The notes below the pieces were generated by a model. That model was not told the origin of the DNA. It worked only from the letters and a program-made list of their open reading frames with translations, and did no database searches. Position numbers and translations under genes: made by a program. Positions 5,055 through 12,487 of a stretch of DNA of 12,593 bases are shown piece by piece; position 1 is the stretch's first letter; every line of letters starts with the position of its first letter. Source of the DNA: an uncultured bacterium. Lineage in GTDB: Bacteria > Patescibacteriota > Minisyncoccia > Moranbacterales > GWC2-37-73. The stretch spans positions 1 to 12,593 of the forward strand of contig CAIPMZ010000082.1 in NCBI GenBank assembly GCA_903866285.1, read 5' to 3'.

Positions 5055-8000
5055 CCCAACAGAAAACAACTCTCAGAAAAAATTAGGCTTTGCCGGAAAA
5101 ATGGCCAGCGTTTTTGTTAAAAATCGTGAAATTAATATTCTGGCTATGCTCTTCATCGTCGTTTGGGGAGTTGGTAGCTTTATTTTAATTCCTAAAGCCT
5201 ACAACCCAGAAATTGTCGCACCCGCTTTCGTTATCACCACTGTTTTTCCTGGAGCCACAGCTAATCAAGTCCAAGAGTTAATCACCCGCCCCATGGAAAA
5301 TGCGGTGAGCGAATTACCTAATATCGACCAGCTCGTTTCTCATTCTTTTGACGGCGGACAAAGCGTCGTCATGGTCCAATTTAAAGTTGGCACACCAGCC
5401 GAAAGTGCTAAGATTTCCATTTCCCAAAAATTAAAAGACAACCTTTATCAAAAACCGCTTGGCGCCAATGATCCCTCATTAGTAACTATGGACCCTGACG
5501 ATGTCCCGATTATCAGCATCGCCCTGACCTCAGAAACTCGCTCACCGCAAGCCTTGCGCAGCCTAGCTTTTGATTTAGCAGACCAGCTTAAGCTTGTTCC
5601 TGGCGCTTCAAAAATTGCTGTCGTCGGAGGACTGACAAATAATTTGCAAGTTGAGCTCGATGGAGGAAAAATGGCTCAATATAAACTTACCGTTTCTGAA
5701 GTCATCGGAGCGCTTAGCACCACTAATGGAGTTTATACAACTGAAACTTTAAAAAAAGAGGCTAGCAGCGAAACCTTAAGAATAAGTGGCAATATTTCTT
5801 CAGCCGAAGACGCTAATAAAATTATCCTATTCCCCAATCAAGATAAGCCCCTTACTCTTGGCGACATTGCAACCATCACCCTGAGTCCTGGCGAAATCAT
5901 CAACAGCATCCACTTTACTGAAAAAAATTCTTCCGCGAAAGATGTTGCCTATGTGACGCTAGCTAAAATTAAAGGCGCCAACATTAGTAGTGTTACGAAA
6001 GCGGCTACCGAAAAACTTACCGAGGTCCAAACGCAGCATAAATATGACGGAGTTAAATTCTCAATCCTGCGCGATGATGGTGAAACGGCCAGTGAAGAAA
6101 TTTCCACCCTGACCAAACATCTCATCCTCTCAATTTTAATCGTCACAATTATCTTGATGGCCTTCTTGGGGCTACGTAATTCTTTAATTGTAGCAATTTC
6201 AATTCCCCTAACCCTACTTGCCTCTTTCGGCATCGGCCTACTAGCTGGCCAAACTGTTAATCGCATTACCCTCTTTGCGCTCATTTTAGCTTTGGGACTT
6301 TTAGTCGATGACGCAATTGTGATTATTGAGAACGTGCATCGAACGCTTAAAAATAATCCTGGCAAAAATAAGTCGGCACTCATCATCACCGCTGTGGATG
6401 AGGTTGGCATGGGCGTATTAATGTCGACGATCACAATTTTGCTAGCCTTTATTCCAATGGCTTTTGTTAGTGGGATGATGGGACCATATATGAGTCCAAT
6501 TCCATTTTTTGTCTCAGTCACTCTCCTGATTTCGCTTTTTATTTCCTTTACCATCAACCCAGCACTGACTGGCATTTTTACTTTGCACCATGACGAAGAA
6601 AAAGAAAACATTTTCGTCCAAACAATTCACAAGATTGAAAACAGTTACGCAAATCTGCTTGGCAAACTCACTACCAACAAACGCCAGAAAAAAATAGTAC
6701 TTGGCCTGGCTGGAGGCTTACTTTTACTCTCGCTGCTTTTACCGATTTTCCGAATTGTCCAATTCCGCATGCTACCAAAAGCCAATAAAAATCAGTTTTA
6801 CATTTATTTAGATATGCCAAACTCAATTAGTTATGCAAAAACTAACCAGGTAGCATCGGCTCTTGAGCAAAGTGCACTTAATTTTCCAAACATTACTAGT
6901 GTAGAAAGTTTTGTTGCAACGGCGCCCATTACGGATTTCAATGGTCTTTTCAAGGGAAGCTTCATGCGCGCCCAAGAAAATCAAGCAACCTTAAAAATAA
7001 ATTTAATCCCCCACGCGCAACGTAAAGAGACCTCCGAACAAATCGCCTTAAAACTGCGCGAGACGTTGAAGGCGGAAGTTTTGAGCGATGAACCAGATGC
7101 AAAAATTACGGTCGTGGAAGATCCGCCAGGACCGCCGGTACGCAGCACTTTCTTTCTGAAAATTCAAGGCGACGACCAGCAATTACTTAATGCTACCGCC
7201 CAAGATTTAGAAAAAATGGCGACGAGTATTGATGGCATTGTTGATTTAAATACTACTATCACCCAGCGAGCTTTTGAAAAACAATATCAAGTTGACATCG
7301 ATAAGGCTGGCCGACTCGGCATTGCCCCCGCCACTGTCATTCAAACATTGCACACTGCCCTTTCGGGTCTTAACGTAGCCCGCTTTGGGAACATTATTAA
7401 TTACCCTGACCGTCAAGCTGAGCAACAATTCGTAATCCTGCGCATGCAACCGCAAGACCGCACCGACGCAAACAGCCTCTCTAACCTCACCATTAAAAGC
7501 GCTACTGGCCAAACCGTACCTATTTCAGAATTACTCCTTGAAAAACCCCTAGCCCAACAAAGTGAAATCGCTAGCGACAATCGCCAGCAAGTTGTCTATG
7601 TTTCAGGTGAAATGGGTGCGCGCAGTGTGATGTATGCTATCTTTGATTTATTTCCAAAACTTTTTAGTTATAAATTATCCGATGGCACTGGTCACATTAC
7701 TGCTTGGTCTCCCATGGGGCTGACCTATGAAAATTCGACTGGACAAAAAATTGAGGTCCGTCTTGATGGCGAATGGAAACTAACCCTGGAAATTTTCCGC
7801 GACCTTGGCATCGCCATGGGCGTGGCGCTATTGATGATTTATTTTGTATTAGTCATTCAATTACGCTCTCTTGTTGTACCACTTCTCATCATGGCAACTA
7901 TCCCGTTGGCAATGATTGGCGTTTTGGTTGGTTTTGCTTTTTTGGGAGCAATCAAAGGAACGTTCTTTAATGCTACTTCCATGATTGGTGTCATCGCCCT

Positions 8001-8295
8001 GGCTGGCATCGTCGTAAAAAATGCCATCATCTATCTGGCTTATCTTGATGAACTCAAAGAGCGCGGGATGGGCCTTACTGAGGCACTTATGGAAGCTGGA
8101 CGAGTTAGACTGTTGCCAATTCTGCTAACGTCCTTGACAGCGATTTTAGGTTCACTCACAATCATTGCCGATCCAGTTTGGGAAGGCCTCGCCTGGGCAA
8201 TCATCTTTGGTCTTTCAGTTTCCACTGTCCTAACCCTTGTCATTTTCCCGCTACTCTACCAAACATTTGAAGGGAAGAAATGGAAGAAAAAGTAA
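5020..8295 (+). CDS. RND efflux pump permease (HAE1/AcrB-like)
   Basis: A 1091-residue proton-driven transporter, near the usual 1030-1100. TM1 is at about 39-57, a first extracytoplasmic part runs to about 365, TM2-6 lie at 368-525, TM7 at about 558-581, a second extracytoplasmic part to about 925, and TM8-12 at 929-1085. TM4 has the proton-relay pair in GLLVDDAIVIIENV (D430, D431); TM10 has the matching Lys in GIVVKNAIIY. Early pore-domain sequence FPGATANQVQELITRPMENAV is typical of the family. Substrates of HAE1 pumps are organic compounds, but the operator upstream suggests metal or thiol stress as the signal. The start could also be ATG 5041, overlapping the adaptor by 14 instead of 35 nt. 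No outer-membrane channel gene follows, which matters if the cell has no outer membrane. Confidence 0.95.
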   Translation: MAQQQLPMNQINPTENNSQKKLGFAGKMASVFVKNREINILAMLFIVVWGVGSFILIPKAYNPEIVAPAFVITTVFPGATANQVQELITRPMENAVSELPNIDQLVSHSFDGGQSVVMVQFKVGTPAESAKISISQKLKDNLYQKPLGANDPSLVTMDPDDVPIISIALTSETRSPQALRSLAFDLADQLKLVPGASKIAVVGGLTNNLQVELDGGKMAQYKLTVSEVIGALSTTNGVYTTETLKKEASSETLRISGNISSAEDANKIILFPNQDKPLTLGDIATITLSPGEIINSIHFTEKNSSAKDVAYVTLAKIKGANISSVTKAATEKLTEVQTQHKYDGVKFSILRDDGETASEEISTLTKHLILSILIVTIILMAFLGLRNSLIVAISIPLTLLASFGIGLLAGQTVNRITLFALILALGLLVDDAIVIIENVHRTLKNNPGKNKSALIITAVDEVGMGVLMSTITILLAFIPMAFVSGMMGPYMSPIPFFVSVTLLISLFISFTINPALTGIFTLHHDEEKENIFVQTIHKIENSYANLLGKLTTNKRQKKIVLGLAGGLLLLSLLLPIFRIVQFRMLPKANKNQFYIYLDMPNSISYAKTNQVASALEQSALNFPNITSVESFVATAPITDFNGLFKGSFMRAQENQATLKINLIPHAQRKETSEQIALKLRETLKAEVLSDEPDAKITVVEDPPGPPVRSTFFLKIQGDDQQLLNATAQDLEKMATSIDGIVDLNTTITQRAFEKQYQVDIDKAGRLGIAPATVIQTLHTALSGLNVARFGNIINYPDRQAEQQFVILRMQPQDRTDANSLSNLTIKSATGQTVPISELLLEKPLAQQSEIASDNRQQVVYVSGEMGARSVMYAIFDLFPKLFSYKLSDGTGHITAWSPMGLTYENSTGQKIEVRLDGEWKLTLEIFRDLGIAMGVALLMIYFVLVIQLRSLVVPLLIMATIPLAMIGVLVGFAFLGAIKGTFFNATSMIGVIALAGIVVKNAIIYLAYLDELKERGMGLTEALMEAGRVRLLPILLTSLTAILGSLTIIADPVWEGLAWAIIFGLSVSTVLTLVIFPLLYQTFEGKKWKKK

Positions 8296-8382
8296 GAGAA
8301 AAAATAAATTCAACACACTCTCCCATTTCTTTACCTTATGTAGTTGTATGGTAATGATGTTTTTCCATGCTTTCCACTTTTA

Positions 8383-8424
8383 TGACAATTACTTTGATAC
8401 TTTCGAGTATCAAAGTAATTGTCA
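8383..8424. repeat. Long perfect inverted repeat (19-bp arms, TTCG loop)
   Basis: Arms 8383-8401 and 8406-8424 (start TGACAATTACTTTG) are perfectly complementary around the loop TTCG. It lies between the convergent RND pump and Fic genes, where a bidirectional terminator is expected, but there is no clean T-run on either side (GATTTTAAAATAC to the right). It may be a terminator without a U-tract, an RNA-processing hairpin or the remains of a small palindromic mobile element. Confidence 0.8.
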
Positions 8425-8513
8425 GATTTTAAAATACTCTTTTATTTTCTCAGCCTCCTGCAAAAAAAACACAAATCCCTAATCACGATAAATCTCCCGT
8501 CATGATTACATCC

Positions 8514-8539
8514 ACTTCCATAAATGGATATATGGAAGT
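8514..8539. repeat. Second inverted repeat (9-bp arms) next to the Fic stop codon
   Basis: ACTTCCATA (8514-8522) pairs with TATGGAAGT (8531-8539) around an 8-nt loop, 5 nt past the leftward Fic gene end. No T-run follows in the leftward direction (ATGTAATCATG), so it is at best a weak terminator or an mRNA 3'-end stabiliser. The rest of 8296-8543 holds no gene I can support. Confidence 0.5.
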
Positions 8540-8543
8540 ATGG

Positions 8544-9431
8544 TTATTTTTTGTCAAAATCAATTCCGATTTTCCAGACGCCTTTCTCCAAGAAAGCCTC
8601 AATGGTTTGTCGCAGCGCCTTGTTGATCAGATTTGAATGAGAAAGTTTTTTCCGTTTGGCATATTCCGCCAAAGTGACGATCTCCTTACCTTCAAGATAA
8701 GCCAAGCGCTTGTGATAACTATTTGTCAACGCTTTGCCAACAATTTCTTCCATAATTGCGGTATCTTCATTTAAATCAAACTCCCTAAAAGCTGAATAAT
8801 ATTTTTGGCGGTCAATAAATTTGATGTTAATTGGCACGAAACCCTCGCGGATCAAAAGATAATTGTTGATCGCTCTGCCAATGCGACCATTGCCATCACA
8901 AAAAGGATGTGTATTTTCAAAAGTCAAATGCAGTCTTGCAATTCTTTCGGCAATATTTTCGTGGCTTGTTGCGTTATAGACTACCAACATTTTCTCCAAG
9001 CGACCCAGCACCTCTTGTGGAGCAGGTGCGATGTAGCTGCCAACGCGCACGAATTCATTTTCATTTCTAAATCTGCCTGCAATCTCATCACGAATATTGG
9101 CAATCAACATTTTGTGAAGCAGTAAAATTACTTCCAAAGAAAGCTCTTGCTCTTTGGCCCGCTTGCTGATGTAGGAAACAACTTGCGCCAAGTTCCTGGC
9201 TTCAAAAATTTCTCGCTCAGAAATGTAGCGATCCAAATCAATTTGCAAAAGAATTTTTTCAGTTTCTTCAAGACTCAAAGTGCTATTTTCAATGGCATTG
9301 GAATTGTAAACTTGTTCAGCAACTTCAGCCTCAGCAATAAGTTTAAGTAGCGCGTCTTTGCCGACGGCTGCTTTATGATATCTTTCCCGCAAGGAAATTA
9401 TTTTTTTGTAACTGCTAGTTATTTTTGTCAT
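8544..9431 (-). CDS. Fic-domain protein (AMP-transferase type, class II with N-terminal inhibitory helix)
   Basis: 295 residues from ATG 9431 (MTKITSSYKK); a TTG at 9440 would add three residues but overlaps the -10 box. The catalytic Fic motif H175-P-F-x-D-G-N-G-R-x-x-R186 is intact (HPFCDGNGRIGR), with the catalytic His and the phosphate-binding loop. The N-terminal segment carries the inhibitory motif SxxxEN (S44, E48, N49 in NSNAIENST), which in class II Fic proteins puts the Glu into the ATP site and keeps the enzyme off. A flap precedes the motif (GRFRNENEFVRVG, near 139-151). The C-terminal 45 residues (TLAEYAKRKKLSHSNLINKALRQ) look like a small helix-turn-helix or wing. The protein most likely transfers AMP from ATP to a hydroxyl of a target protein, often itself. 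No separate antitoxin is needed or present. It has its own promoter and is downstream of a repeat array. Confidence 0.93.
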   Translation of the reverse strand: MTKITSSYKKIISLRERYHKAAVGKDALLKLIAEAEVAEQVYNSNAIENSTLSLEETEKILLQIDLDRYISEREIFEARNLAQVVSYISKRAKEQELSLEVILLLHKMLIANIRDEIAGRFRNENEFVRVGSYIAPAPQEVLGRLEKMLVVYNATSHENIAERIARLHLTFENTHPFCDGNGRIGRAINNYLLIREGFVPINIKFIDRQKYYSAFREFDLNEDTAIMEEIVGKALTNSYHKRLAYLEGKEIVTLAEYAKRKKLSHSNLINKALRQTIEAFLEKGVWKIGIDFDKK

Positions 9432-9439
9432 ATATTCCA

Positions 9440-9468
9440 ATTATAGTCCTTTTTCACGATTTTGTCAA
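9440..9468 (-). promoter_or_regulatory. Consensus sigma70-type promoter of fic
   Basis: Minus strand TTGACA (9468-9463), 17-bp spacer, TATAAT (9445-9440), then 8 nt to the ATG at 9431. Both boxes and the spacing are ideal. Transcription would start 0-2 nt before the ATG, so the mRNA is essentially leaderless. The promoter lies inside the first dyad of the 51-bp array (9453-9480), so a protein bound there would cover the -35 box and spacer. Confidence 0.85.
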
Positions 9469-9716
9469 CAAAACCGTGAAGAATGACTATTTTTCAACAT
9501 ATTTTCACGATTTTTGGCACAAAATCGTGAAAAAATACAGAATCCAATAAAAGACTCCTTTTGCATTAATAATGCGTTAATCTTGAGTGAAAATGAGCAA
9601 TATTAACGCTTTTTTAGGTTAAAACCGTGAAAATGTATCATGAAATAGCCACTTTTCACGCTTTTGAGCATAAAAACGTGAAGATTAGCCAAAAAATAGT
9701 TCCCTTTCACGCTTTC
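9451..9716. repeat. Array of degenerate 51-bp units with alternating TTTTCACGnTTTT boxes
   Basis: The 13-base box TTTTCACGnTTTT or its reverse complement starts at 9451 (+), 9470 (-), 9502 (+), 9521 (-), 9621 (-), 9653 (+), 9672 (-) and 9704 (+). Distances alternate 19 and 32, sum 51; the gap 9521-9621 is about two periods. In it, weaker copies sit near the expected places: TAATGCGTTAATC at 9570 (-) and TATTAACGCTTTT at 9601 (+), so about five units are recognisable. Each +/- pair forms a dyad (perfect 13-bp arms at 9502-9533; one mismatch at 9453-9480). The array fills the space between the permease stop and fic. It could be a multi-site operator, a decayed minisatellite or both. It has no coding capacity I can support. 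Confidence 0.85.
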
Positions 9717-9721
9717 GCTTT

Positions 9722-10687
9722 TTATTTTAAAACCGCATTAAAAAGATACCCGGTAAAAATAATGCCGATGCCGACCACGCTGGCAAAGATGAAAATAAGT
9801 TTAGGTTTCATGACTTTTCTGAGAATCATAAATTCCGGCAAAGATAGTCCAGTAACCGCCATCATAAAAGCCAAGCTCGTACCGATGGCTACGCCTTTCT
9901 CAGTTAAAACTCCAACCAGTGGAATTACTCCAGCTGCATTTGAATAAAGTGGAATCCCAATTAAAACTGCTAGTGGCACGGCATACCATTTATCCGATCC
10001 AGCGTATTGCGCCAAAAAATCCGCTGGCACGTAACCATGAATCCAAGCCCCAACCCCAACGCCCAAAATCACATACAGCCAAACTTTTCCAATAATTTCA
10101 AAAGTATAATTTTTCGCATATTGGATTCTTTCTTTCCAATCAAGTTCTGGTAAATTAATGCTCTTGCCGTTTCCACCCAGCGCAATTTCTTCGAGCAAAT
10201 TTTTCACCTTCATTTTCTCAATAATTATCCCTGAAAAAATCGCAATCACCAGGCCGCTAACCACGTAAAGCAAGGCAATTTTCCAACCAAACATTCCCAA
10301 CAGCATCACCAGCGCCACTTCATTAATCATTGGCGAAGCTACCAAGAAAGAAAAGGTCGTTCCAAGTGGCACGCCCGCTTGCACAAAGCCCAGGAATAAT
10401 GGAACGGCGCTACAGGAACAAAAGGGCGTAATAATTCCCAGCAAGGAGGCCAAAATATTGCCGACATATTTTTTCTCATGCGAAAGAATATTTCTAATTT
10501 TCTCTGGAGGCAAAAAAGAACGGATAAGCGAAACGCTAAAAATGACCACGACCAAAAGCAAGATAATTTTAATTGTATCAAACACAAAAAAACTAACCGC
10601 ACTCGCCAGCAAGGTTCCAGCTGAAATTTGAAAAACTGAAAAGGTCAGCCAATCAGCAAAAATAGCAATCGGATAAAAAATATTCAT
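9722..10687 (-). CDS. ArsP-type permease (PF03773-like), thiol/metalloid export candidate
   Basis: A 321-residue protein with about eight TM helices, starting at ATG 10687, 5 nt after the stop of the thioredoxin-like gene. Two similar halves are visible: the first with TPFCSCSAVPLF (C90, C92) and the second with GIPLYSNAAGVIPLV, the matched pore motifs of this permease family. Residues 170-200 form a charged cytoplasmic loop. Members include ArsP, which exports trivalent organoarsenicals, and many permeases of unknown substrate, often encoded beside a small CxxC protein as here. The first-half CxC pair fits a soft-metal or thiol-bound ligand. No ArsR-type regulator is present, so arsenic as the signal is not supported by the sequence. 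No terminator is visible behind it; transcripts may run into the repeat array and fic. Confidence 0.88.
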   Translation of the reverse strand: MNIFYPIAIFADWLTFSVFQISAGTLLASAVSFFVFDTIKIILLLVVVIFSVSLIRSFLPPEKIRNILSHEKKYVGNILASLLGIITPFCSCSAVPLFLGFVQAGVPLGTTFSFLVASPMINEVALVMLLGMFGWKIALLYVVSGLVIAIFSGIIIEKMKVKNLLEEIALGGNGKSINLPELDWKERIQYAKNYTFEIIGKVWLYVILGVGVGAWIHGYVPADFLAQYAGSDKWYAVPLAVLIGIPLYSNAAGVIPLVGVLTEKGVAIGTSLAFMMAVTGLSLPEFMILRKVMKPKLIFIFASVVGIGIIFTGYLFNAVLK

Positions 10688-10692
10688 AAAAA

Positions 10693-11007
10693 CTAATTTT
10701 TACAACCACAACTACCACAGCCACAACTTGAAGATTTTTTTAATTCTTCTTTTACTGGTGCCGCAGCTACTTTACTGTCAGCAATAAACTGTTTAATTTT
10801 CTCAAGACTCGGAACTTGCCCCACAGAGGCAATATTATCATTAATAACCAGCACCGGACCAGCCATCACGCCCAAATCTAGCATCGCTTGGACCTCGCTA
10901 ATATATTCGACTTCGACTGCTAAACCAAGTTCTTTTACGGCCCTGACGGCTAATTCATGGAGTTGCTTACAATTCTTACAACCAGTCCCAAAAACTTTAA
11001 TTTTCAT
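10693..11007 (-). CDS. Small thioredoxin-fold CxxC protein (redox-active disulfide protein 2 type) with Cys-rich tail
   Basis: 104 residues from ATG 11007 (MKIKVFGTGCKNCKQL), the normal start of this family; an upstream TTG (11040) lacks the family pattern. The redox site is C10-K-N-C13 in GTGCKNC, followed by a thioredoxin-like alternation (VEVEYISE, GVMAGPVLVIND with the expected Pro, then a final helix). The fold and motif match the small TM0996/MTH895-type thioredoxins. Unusual is a 20-residue extension ending SSSCGCGSCGCKN with C95, C97, C100 and C102, a CxCxxCxC set that could bind a soft metal such as Cu, Zn or As. It is first in the operon with the permease (5-nt gap), so it probably reduces or hands over the permease substrate in the cytoplasm. 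Confidence 0.9.
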   Translation of the reverse strand: MKIKVFGTGCKNCKQLHELAVRAVKELGLAVEVEYISEVQAMLDLGVMAGPVLVINDNIASVGQVPSLEKIKQFIADSKVAAAPVKEELKKSSSCGCGSCGCKN

Positions 11008-11047
11008 ATGTTTATTCAGGCTTTTTATAATTAATTCCAACTTTTAA

Positions 11048-11056
11048 ATTATAGCA
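11048..11056 (-). promoter_or_regulatory. Extended -10 promoter of the thioredoxin-permease operon
   Basis: Minus strand TGCTATAAT (11056-11048) is a perfect extended -10 element; no good -35 hexamer is present at 16-18 bp, as is common for this type. The leader would be about 34 nt and has no Shine-Dalgarno sequence. Confidence 0.65.
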
Positions 11057-11110
11057 TATTTCCCCTTTTTATTCCCTTTTCCTCGAAAATATGCCAGAAT
11101 AGATAAATCA

Positions 11111-11142
11111 GAGCTCAACTCCGATTCGGAGTTGAGCTCCGA
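11111..11142. repeat. Dyad element with three alternating CTCCGA/TCGGAG arms between divergent genes
   Basis: GAGCTCAACTCCG (11111-11123) and CGGAGTTGAGCTC (11127-11139) form 13-bp perfect arms around ATT. CTCCGA occurs at 11119-11124, its complement TCGGAG at 11126-11131 and CTCCGA again at 11137-11142, so the middle arm can pair with either side. Because the genes on both sides point away, it is not a terminator for them; an operator or a leader structure of the ATPase mRNA is more likely. I see no convincing promoter for the ATPase gene between 11143 and 11183. Confidence 0.75.
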
Positions 11143-11183
11143 ATAAAGTGTTGCCCGATGTAAAAATATAACCAAAAACAGTT

Positions 11184-12446
11184 ATGCCGAAAATTCAAAT
11201 CACAGCCAAGGGAATCAAATCAGCCTTGAAAAAATACACACCCTATCTTTCCATTGCCGAATACATCTGGAACGGTTTTGATGCCCAGGCTTCAGAAATC
11301 AAAATCGACTATGTTAGCGATGAACTTGGCAACTTGGAATCTTTCACGATTTCCGACAACGGCTACGGTATCGACCACGCAAAATTACAAGAAAAATTCG
11401 AACCGCTTTTTGAATCTAAAAAGGCGCTCGAAAATAAGCTAAAAAAGAATCAGTCTGCCATCCACGGAAAAAATGGAATTGGGCGTCTGACCTTTTTTTG
11501 TTTTGCGCGCAATGCAGATTGGAAAACTGTCTTTAAAAGTGGCGAGGAAAATTTAACTTACGATATTTACGCTAACGCCGAAAATATTAATCTTTACACT
11601 GGGGTCAGCGCCGTCCCGCGTAAGACGCAATTACCAATTGGCACCCAAGTTACCTTTACTGGAATTCATGGCCTCTCAGGTTTTAGCCTACAAGAAAAAT
11701 TAGTCGAATTTCTCTTAAAAGAATTCGCTTGGTTTTTAGCGCTCAACAGCGGTCGCAATTTTTCGATTATTATTAATGGTGCGGCGCTAGCCTGGGAAAG
11801 TTTAATTGCGGAAAGAGAAGAATCGCAAATTAGCCACGAGAAATCCCAAACCATTTTCAAACTAACCTATCTTCGTTGGAACGAAAAAAGTAGCAACGAA
11901 GCTTCCCGTTATTATTACCTCGACGAACAATACTGCGAGAAATGGAAAGAAGCAACCGCTATTAAAAACAACAGTCAGCAATTTTATCACAGCATCTTTA
12001 TCCAAAGCTCGTATTTCAATTCATTTGCTTTTAAGAAATCCGCACTCCAAGAAAATCAACCACCCTTACTCGCAGGAACGCGTAGCGATAGCCAGTTTCG
12101 CTTTCTCCAAAAAAGTCTTGCCAATCTCCTCCGCATTAAGCGACGTCCTTTTCTTAAAGCCTTTGCGCAAGAGTTAGCAACTGAATATACTCAAAAAAAT
12201 ATCCTCGCAAGCGACCCCCACGAAAAACTCACCCTCACCATCCAAACTCTCGCTGAAATTCAGCCCCGACTTTTTGCTTCGCTTAATCTTGAACAAAAAA
12301 AGTTTCTGACCAACACTTTAAACCTGCTCTTGCAAAGCAACCAAATTGGTCAGCTAACAAGCTTGCTCCATTCAATCGTGGAACTTAATCCCGAGGAAAA
12401 AGCTGAGTTGGAAGAGCTGTTTAATCACAATGCAAAATTAGATTAA
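11184..12446 (+). CDS. GHKL (Hsp90/MORC-like) ATPase
   Basis: A 420-residue protein with an N-terminal GHKL ATP-binding fold in good order: motif N with E26, N30 and D33 in EYIWNGFDA, motif G1 with D58, G60 and G62 in SDNGYGID, and the ATP-lid motif G2 with G95, G98 and G100 in HGKNGIGRLTFF. The closest recognisable grouping is HATPase_c_3 (PF13589) proteins, which include MORC-like ATPases of prokaryotic defence and DNA-handling systems, as well as Hsp90/MutL relatives. A transducer-like region follows (about 125-310) with ENQPPLLAGTRSDSQFRFLQKSLANLLR, then a helical end (about 345-416). ATP binding should close two subunits into a dimer clamp. There is no nuclease or other recognisable C-terminal effector domain. 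A good terminator follows 8 nt after the stop, so the gene is a single unit. No partner gene is in the window. Confidence 0.85.
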   Translation: MPKIQITAKGIKSALKKYTPYLSIAEYIWNGFDAQASEIKIDYVSDELGNLESFTISDNGYGIDHAKLQEKFEPLFESKKALENKLKKNQSAIHGKNGIGRLTFFCFARNADWKTVFKSGEENLTYDIYANAENINLYTGVSAVPRKTQLPIGTQVTFTGIHGLSGFSLQEKLVEFLLKEFAWFLALNSGRNFSIIINGAALAWESLIAEREESQISHEKSQTIFKLTYLRWNEKSSNEASRYYYLDEQYCEKWKEATAIKNNSQQFYHSIFIQSSYFNSFAFKKSALQENQPPLLAGTRSDSQFRFLQKSLANLLRIKRRPFLKAFAQELATEYTQKNILASDPHEKLTLTIQTLAEIQPRLFASLNLEQKKFLTNTLNLLLQSNQIGQLTSLLHSIVELNPEEKAELEELFNHNAKLD

Positions 12447-12454
12447 GATTATAA

Positions 12455-12487
12455 AAAAAATCAACCGCTATCCGCAGTTGATTTTTT
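12455..12487 (+). terminator. Intrinsic terminator of the ATPase gene
   Basis: AAAAAATCAAC (12455-12465) pairs with GTTGATTTTTT (12477-12487) around an 11-nt loop; the T-run continues after one A. It is symmetric and may also act leftward. Confidence 0.88.

Noticed and set aside
5949..6611. Leftward open frame of 220 codons
   Set aside because: It is antisense to the RND pump TM region, where low stop density on the other strand is expected; no family is recognisable.
8237..8482. Rightward open frame of 81 codons after the RND pump
   Set aside because: It overlaps the pump end, runs through the palindrome and has a composition that fits no protein domain.
8514..8539. Terminator of the fic gene
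   Set aside because: The hairpin is real but no T-run follows in the leftward direction; kept only as an inverted repeat.
9451..9716. CRISPR array
   Set aside because: Unit size (32-bp dyad plus 19 bp) looks CRISPR-like, but the repeats differ from one another, the between-repeat stretches are partly alike rather than unique, and no cas gene is present.
9627..9947. Rightward open frame of 106 codons with a repeated FHAF peptide
   Set aside because: The repeat comes from the 51-bp DNA units (51 is 17 codons); the frame starts at GTG just after a stop (9615-9617) and then runs antisense through the permease gene.
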